From: Planctomycetaceae bacterium
GTDB lineage: Bacteria > Planctomycetota > Planctomycetia > Planctomycetales > Planctomycetaceae
DNA length: 10,095 bases
Assembly (NCBI GenBank): GCA_029259875.1
Contig: JAJDEK010000343.1
Coordinates: 1 to 10,095 of the forward strand
Direction of reading: 5' to 3'
The stretch's first letter is position 1, and each line of letters starts with the position of its first letter. Shown here one piece after another: positions 6,661-10,095 of the stretch. A model generated the notes under the pieces. The model made no database searches. It saw nothing but the letters and a program-made list of their open reading frames with translations, and was not told the DNA's origin. Position numbers and translations under genes: made by a program.

Positions 6661-6749
6661 CAGAGGGGCGGCAGTTCCATGCAGGCAACCCCGTTCAACT
6701 CCATCTCAGTCCCTGAACGGGCTAGACGAAACTGCCGCCACCTGTTTTT
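6661..6749 (+). ncRNA. Candidate structured small RNA ending in a U tract
   Basis: An outer stem pairs GGCGGCAGTT (6667-6676) with AACTGCCGCC (6730-6739), 10 perfect GC-rich pairs, extended by AGG/CCT across one bulged A (6740). A second perfect stem nested inside pairs CCCGTTCA (6690-6697) with TGAACGGG (6714-6721) around a 16-nt loop containing CTCC. TTTTT (6745-6749) follows the outer stem closely, as in an intrinsic terminator, so the plus strand is the likely sense. A weak promoter (TACTAT -10 at 6648-6653) would start transcription near 6660. It matches no RNA family that I recognise. Alternatives are a dispersed palindromic repeat, or a terminator with an elaborate loop. Confidence 0.45.
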
Positions 6750-6807
6750 AATTATTCAATCATGTATTTATTTTTAAAAGTGATTATGAAATGTTATTTG
6801 GATTCTA

Positions 6808-6850
6808 AAAAATGGGTATGACAACTGTTTGGCACACCACTCATTTTTAT
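6808..6850. terminator. AT-rich hairpin, possible bidirectional terminator
   Basis: AAAAATGGGT (6808-6817) pairs with ACTCATTTTT (6839-6848), ten pairs with one G-U, around a 21-nt loop. The A and T runs at the stem base would supply a U tract on either strand. It sits downstream of the small-RNA candidate and upstream of kdgK. The long loop and low GC make it a weak terminator. Confidence 0.3.
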
Positions 6851-6990
6851 TAAAAAAATAAATCAATAATCTGATCAATTTTTAATAGCAGTTCTCAATT
6901 CATAGATATAGCACACAACGCCACGTCACTTATGACCACTGTCTATTCAAAACAGTAAATGCTTCAAACTACTTTTAGGGAGATGCTGGA

Positions 6991-7017
6991 ATGATTCAAC
7001 AGACCAAGGTAAGCTAA
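6991..7017 (+). CDS. Possible 8-codon leader ORF upstream of the sugar kinase gene
   Basis: ATG at 6991 follows a good ribosome site, AGGGAG (6977-6982), at 8-nt spacing and encodes MIQQTKVS before TAA. The stop touches the 5' arm of the hairpin at 7018-7050. A short translated leader next to a hairpin in front of a catabolic gene is the layout of translation-dependent control, but no such control is shown. Confidence 0.3.
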   Translation: MIQQTKVS

Positions 7018-7050
7018 ATACAGAATTTTGTCTAATAATATTTTCTGTAT
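7018..7050 (+). promoter_or_regulatory. Hairpin between the leader ORF and the sugar kinase start
   Basis: ATACAGAA (7018-7025) pairs perfectly with TTCTGTAT (7043-7050) around a 17-nt AT-rich loop. The 3' arm ends a few bases before the AACGAAGG ribosome site of the next gene. No T tract follows, so control of translation is likelier than termination. Confidence 0.35.
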
Positions 7051-7067
7051 AGCAACGAAGGTTTAGT

Positions 7068-8159
7068 GTGAGAGTCGTTACTTTTGGTGAAGTCATGTTG
7101 AGATTGGCCCCTCAAAATTATTTGCGTGTCAGGCAATCAATACCTGGTATTCTAGAATCTACGTTCGGTGGTGGTGAACTCAATGTCGCTGTATCTATTG
7201 CCTTCCAAGGAGGAATCTCAGCCTTTGTGACAGCATCTCCTGATAACGTAATAACAGATTCGCTCGTTCAGGAAATGGGGAAAATAGGAGTAGACTCAAG
7301 TTTAATCCACCGGAGCAAAAAAGGTCGATTTGGGATCTACTTTGTCGAAACCGGGGCTAATCAGCGAGGAGGAACGGTAACTTATGATCGCGAGTTCAGT
7401 TCTATTGCATTAGCCTCACCTGAAATATTTGACTGGGATCGAATATTCGTGGGGGCAACTTGGTTTCATATCACGGGGATTACTCCCGCAATTAGCGAAT
7501 CCGCGGCACGTTTATCTATGAAGGCTTTAGAGGAGGCACGCCAGCGCAATGTGATGGTCTCTTGCGATTTGAACTTTCGAAAAAAACTCTGGAATTGGAA
7601 AGCAAATACCAAGCCAACAGAGTTAGCGAGAGAGACGATGCAATCTCTGGTTCAATCTGTCGATCTTGTAATCGCCAATGAAGAAGATGCAGATTTATCA
7701 TTGGGAATCAGAGCACCTGAGTCAGATGTCGAATCGGGAGAGTTAAACATAGAAGGTTACATTTCAGTAGCAAAACAAATCACTGAAAAATACCCCAATG
7801 TAAAGCAGGTAGCAATCACATTGCGTGAAAGCATTTCAGCCAGCCATAATAACTGGGGAGCGATGTTGTATGATCAGTCAAAACAGCAAGCACATTTTGC
7901 TCCATGTGATGCACAGGGGGAATATTCCAGTTATCAAATTCATAACATCATCGATCGGGTAGGTGCCGGCGATTCCTTTGCAGGTGCTTTGATTTTTGCT
8001 TTAAATACTCCAGAACTTTCTTCTATGGAGACCGCAATTCGATATGCGGTTGCCGCTAGTTGTTTGAAGCACAGTATTCAGGGAGATTTTAACTATTCGA
8101 CTCGTTCAGAAATTGAAGCATTGATGAATGGTGGTGGATCCGGTCGTGTTCAAAGATAA
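7068..8159 (+). CDS. kdgK: 2-keto-3-deoxygluconate kinase (PfkB family)
   Basis: A 363-aa ribokinase/PfkB-family sugar kinase, probably 2-dehydro-3-deoxygluconate kinase, which makes 2-keto-3-deoxy-6-phosphogluconate from ATP for the Entner-Doudoroff aldolase in the breakdown of uronic acids and pectin- or alginate-type sugars. Evidence: MRVVTFGEVMLRLAP at the N-terminus, GGGELNVAVS (34-43, PfkB signature 1), SCDLNFRKKLW (165-175), NEEDA (204-208) and DRVGAGDSFAG (296-306, signature 2 with catalytic base D302). KHSIQGDFN (334-342) is typical of KDG kinases. The start is GTG at 7068 with AACGAAGG just upstream; it gives the expected family N-terminus. A regulator gene follows after about 95 bp with no terminator between, so the two may be co-transcribed. 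No aldolase or dehydratase gene is in the window. Confidence 0.88.
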   Translation: MRVVTFGEVMLRLAPQNYLRVRQSIPGILESTFGGGELNVAVSIAFQGGISAFVTASPDNVITDSLVQEMGKIGVDSSLIHRSKKGRFGIYFVETGANQRGGTVTYDREFSSIALASPEIFDWDRIFVGATWFHITGITPAISESAARLSMKALEEARQRNVMVSCDLNFRKKLWNWKANTKPTELARETMQSLVQSVDLVIANEEDADLSLGIRAPESDVESGELNIEGYISVAKQITEKYPNVKQVAITLRESISASHNNWGAMLYDQSKQQAHFAPCDAQGEYSSYQIHNIIDRVGAGDSFAGALIFALNTPELSSMETAIRYAVAASCLKHSIQGDFNYSTRSEIEALMNGGGSGRVQR

Positions 8160-8254
8160 GCAACAGAGGTATTTTTAGTCTGAATAGGGATCGATTCAAT
8201 AAATGAAACGCATTTCCTTGACTGGCTGAGATCTCATGGGAGGTGCTGATAAGT

Positions 8255-9637
8255 ATGAAGAAAGGAACAGGACGACATACTCGACTGGAAACTCGTTTAA
8301 GTGCTCTCGACACGCCTTTGTTTCTGATTGATGCCTCGCGAAAATTTCTGTTCTTTAACCAGGGTTGTGAAAAAATATTGGAGTGGTCGGCAGACGATAT
8401 TATTGGGCAGACTTGCGATTATGCAGTAGATACTGACCCTGATGAATGTGAGTCTGTCTGTAATTTATTGTGTCCCCCTCCCGAAGTTTTTAAGGGAAAC
8501 AGATCTGAGGTTCCTCGCTTTCTGCTAACCCGTAGCGGAAATACGTTACCTTGCGTAATTCGCTACACTCCTTTGCTTGATGAACACAGCAATACAAAGC
8601 TGGTATTGGGGACCATAGACCAGATAGAAGAACCTCATACTCTATCTACTGCATCCCCATCTCAACAATTGCACGCGGAATTAGCAGCGTTACGCCTGTC
8701 TTTGAGAAACCGGTTTCGTTTTTCTACCATTGTTGCACGAAACGATGCCATGCAGCGTGCTCTGCGACAGTTGGAGCTGGCGGTTCATAGCAATCAACCA
8801 GTCCATTTTTGCGGAGAGTCTGGTACAGGAAAGGAGCATTTAGCGAGAGTCATTCATTTTGAAAGTGATCAAAGGAGGAAGATTTTTATTCCCTTGGAAT
8901 GTGACAAATTACCTCCACGTGAATTGAAACAAACTGTAGGGAAAATTTTTGAAAGAGATTATGATGAGTCGATGCCTTTAGAGCCAGGAGTTCTTTTTCT
9001 TTCTCATATAGAGTCTCTTTCGCGTGACATCCAAGAGTTGATTTTATCAAAATCTCAATCAGCAGCTGCCAAAGACAATATTCGATTAGTGACGGCTAGT
9101 TCTTTTTCCTTGTCAGATCTCTTAGATCAAGAATTGATTCTTCCTGAATTTTACTATCTGATCACGACGATGGAGATTAAAGTTCCTCCCCTGCGTGAGA
9201 GAAAGGAAGATTTGGAACTTCTGGCTCAGCATTTTCTGGAAAATGAAAATCGATATCAAGAAAAACAGGTTAGCGGTTTTGCTCCCGGTGTGCTCTCTTT
9301 GTTTCATAATTACTTTTGGCCCGCGAATCTGGATGAACTAACAAAGATTATTCAATCAGCATTCCAATCAACGTCAGAGACGCTGATCACTCAGGAGTCG
9401 CTACCTTTGAGACTTAAAACGGGGATAGATGCTCGATTGCTCGGGCCTTCATTGTCTCCTGTCATCAAACCACTGGAGGAAACACTTCGTCAGGTCGAGC
9501 GAGAGCACATCATTCGCGCTTTGGAGCAATCCAAAAACAATCGAACTGAAGCGGCAAAGCTGCTTGGATTAACCAGAGCAAAATTGTATCGACGCATGGA
9601 AGCACTAGACATCAGTTTCAGTGAAGAGCCTCAGTAA
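8255..9637 (+). CDS. NtrC-type PAS/AAA+/Fis-HTH regulator with a degenerate AAA+ domain
   Basis: A 460-aa protein with three parts: a PAS sensor (about 15-125, cysteine-rich), an AAA+ domain like sigma-54 activators (about 160-385) and a Fis-type helix-turn-helix (NNRTEAAKLLGLTRAKLYRR, 428-447). Walker A is intact (GESGTGKE, 187-194), so ATP binding is likely. The GAFTGA loop that contacts sigma-54 is missing: the stretch between PLECDKLPP and EPGVLFL is short. Walker B reads LFLSHIE in place of LFLDEI. The arginine-finger segment FRxDLYYRL is ILPEFYYLI. WPGNVREL is WPANLDEL. It probably binds DNA without sigma-54 remodelling. The ATG at 8255 is preferred because GGGAGG (8238-8243) lies 11 nt upstream; GTG 8243 would overlap that site. 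It follows kdgK and may regulate it. Confidence 0.87.
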   Translation: MKKGTGRHTRLETRLSALDTPLFLIDASRKFLFFNQGCEKILEWSADDIIGQTCDYAVDTDPDECESVCNLLCPPPEVFKGNRSEVPRFLLTRSGNTLPCVIRYTPLLDEHSNTKLVLGTIDQIEEPHTLSTASPSQQLHAELAALRLSLRNRFRFSTIVARNDAMQRALRQLELAVHSNQPVHFCGESGTGKEHLARVIHFESDQRRKIFIPLECDKLPPRELKQTVGKIFERDYDESMPLEPGVLFLSHIESLSRDIQELILSKSQSAAAKDNIRLVTASSFSLSDLLDQELILPEFYYLITTMEIKVPPLRERKEDLELLAQHFLENENRYQEKQVSGFAPGVLSLFHNYFWPANLDELTKIIQSAFQSTSETLITQESLPLRLKTGIDARLLGPSLSPVIKPLEETLRQVEREHIIRALEQSKNNRTEAAKLLGLTRAKLYRRMEALDISFSEEPQ

Positions 9638-9669
9638 TAACTGAGTTCACACCGTATTGTTTAATATGG
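9630..9669 (+). terminator. Tandem small hairpins after the regulator gene
   Basis: CTCAGT-aata-ACTGAG (9630-9645) overlaps the TAA stop. It is followed by CCGTATT-gttt-AATATGG (9652-9669), 7 pairs with one G-U. Neither has a good T tract; together they may mark the 3' end of the kdgK-regulator transcript. Confidence 0.3.
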
Positions 9670-9815
9670 GAAGTATATGGCAAATAGGGGCGAAAAAAAC
9701 TTACTTTTCTAGTCCTGATTTCATGTGTGAGAATTGGGATTTGCATAGATCGGAACATGATTACAATTCCCAGTTCCACAATGTTTGATTGCATATGCCG
9801 CACAGGAGTAATCGG

Positions 9816-10095
9816 TTGAAAATTCAGAGTCGAACTTTGCTGAAAGTTCTCAATTCCTTGATTGTAATTTTAATCCGATTGATATTTAAGACGACACGTC
9901 TTGAGTTCGTCGGTGACAGTATTGAACGTTGTCCATTTGCTGATACAGGTACCAACCGATATTTATACAGCGTTTGGCACGACTCAGTCATTCCACCACT
10001 TTTTTGCGCTGTAGAACATAACAGCGTGGCACTAATCAGTCAGCATCGAGATGCTGATACGATTGAAGCGATGTTGAAGGCCGCCGGTATGGGGG
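9816..10095 (+). CDS. DUF374 lysophospholipid acyltransferase-like protein, N-terminal part
   Basis: Open for 93 codons to the window edge. The product has a hydrophobic N-terminus (LLKVLNSLIVILIRLIF, 8-24) that would anchor it to the membrane. YSVWHDSVIPPLF (51-63) follows, with the WH pair where DUF374/LPLAT proteins carry their conserved 'WHxxxL', and then ALISQHRDADTIEAML (72-87), matching the family's 'SxxxDGexI' region. Such proteins are predicted to transfer acyl chains to envelope lipids (lipid A or phospholipid); the exact substrate is unknown. The TTG at 9816 has AGGAG (9804-9808) at 7-nt spacing. An in-frame ATG at 9795 adds seven residues but lacks a ribosome site, so TTG is preferred. 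It has its own 178-bp upstream region. Confidence 0.75.
   Translation, partial: MKIQSRTLLKVLNSLIVILIRLIFKTTRLEFVGDSIERCPFADTGTNRYLYSVWHDSVIPPLFCAVEHNSVALISQHRDADTIEAMLKAAGMG

Larger units (their letters stand above)
6456..7067. other. 612-bp gene-poor, AT-rich region with structured elements
   Basis: No convincing protein gene lies here on either strand. In order it contains: two copies of a GTATAAA...GTACTCTA motif pair (6484-6508 and 6629-6646); an 11-bp palindrome TTAACAGTTAA (6565-6575); a GC-rich nested stem-loop ending in a T tract (6661-6749); an AT-rich hairpin (6808-6848); ACTGT/ACAGT arms (6938-6956); a mini-ORF (6991-7017) and a hairpin (7018-7050) just before the kdgK start. The GC-rich island at 6664-6743 stands out sharply from its surroundings. 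Confidence 0.6.

Noticed and set aside
6690..6735. Hammerhead-type ribozyme, suggested by ...ACGAAAC next to a stem
   Set aside because: The obligatory CUGAUGA box is absent.
6667..6739. Integron attC site as an explanation of the nested stem-loop
   Set aside because: The core-site orientation (left RYYYAAC, right GTTRRRY) is not present, and no integrase or cassette array is seen.
6762..6821. 19-codon ORF in the 6456-7067 gap
   Set aside because: No ribosome site, AT-driven composition, and it overlaps the hairpin at 6808; likely chance.
6829..6845. TTGGCAC resembling a sigma-54 -24 element
   Set aside because: The matching -12 position reads TCAT rather than TTGC, so the promoter pattern fails.
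8218..8246. TTGACT as a -35 element for the regulator gene
   Set aside because: No -10 like hexamer lies at 16-18 bp; the position falls on the ribosome site.
9618..9803. Minus-strand 61-codon frame between the regulator and acyltransferase genes
   Set aside because: It overlaps the end of the regulator and shows no recognisable domain or ribosome site.

Overview
The window reads as chromosomal DNA of a planctomycete, probably a Gimesia/Rubinisphaera-like member of the Planctomycetales. This is inferred from moderate GC, dispersed single genes, a planctomycete-style Nudix protein, a DUF374 acyltransferase-like protein, and frequent non-ATG starts. I could not run a database search, so the taxon is a judgement from protein style.

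Layout. Two minus-strand genes open the window: the N-terminus of an exported hydrolase-like protein (1-270, cut by the window edge) and a CPBP intramembrane protease (393-1208). trpC diverges from them (1404-2192) and is followed by a Nudix-domain gene (2250-2861). A secreted protein of YbjN/CesT-like appearance (3041-3706) comes next and ends at a textbook intrinsic terminator (3751-3790). An MECR/quinone-reductase-like dehydrogenase (3909-4922) overlaps a tiny possible ORF by ATGA. After that comes an orphan, N-terminally short NuoN-like membrane protein (5072-6235), convergent with a small zinc-ribbon gene (6261-6455, minus).

The only long gene-poor stretch, 6456-7067, is structured. It holds a twice-occurring motif pair, a nested double stem-loop ending in a U tract (6661-6749, best small-RNA candidate), a second AT-rich hairpin, and an 8-codon mini-ORF next to a hairpin in front of a 2-keto-3-deoxygluconate kinase gene (7068-8159). 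A PAS / AAA+ / Fis-HTH regulator follows (8255-9637). Its AAA+ domain keeps Walker A but has lost the GAFTGA loop, the Walker B acidic pair and the arginine fingers. The window ends inside a DUF374 lysophospholipid acyltransferase-like gene (9816 onward).

Most genes are ordinary housekeeping or envelope functions and do not form one pathway; trpC stands apart from other trp genes. The less ordinary items are the structured RNA candidate at 6661-6749, the degenerate NtrC-type regulator with a cysteine-rich PAS domain, and the truncated NuoN-like protein with an interrupted in-frame hydrophobic stretch upstream. No CRISPR array, tRNA, rRNA, transposase or phage gene was seen.
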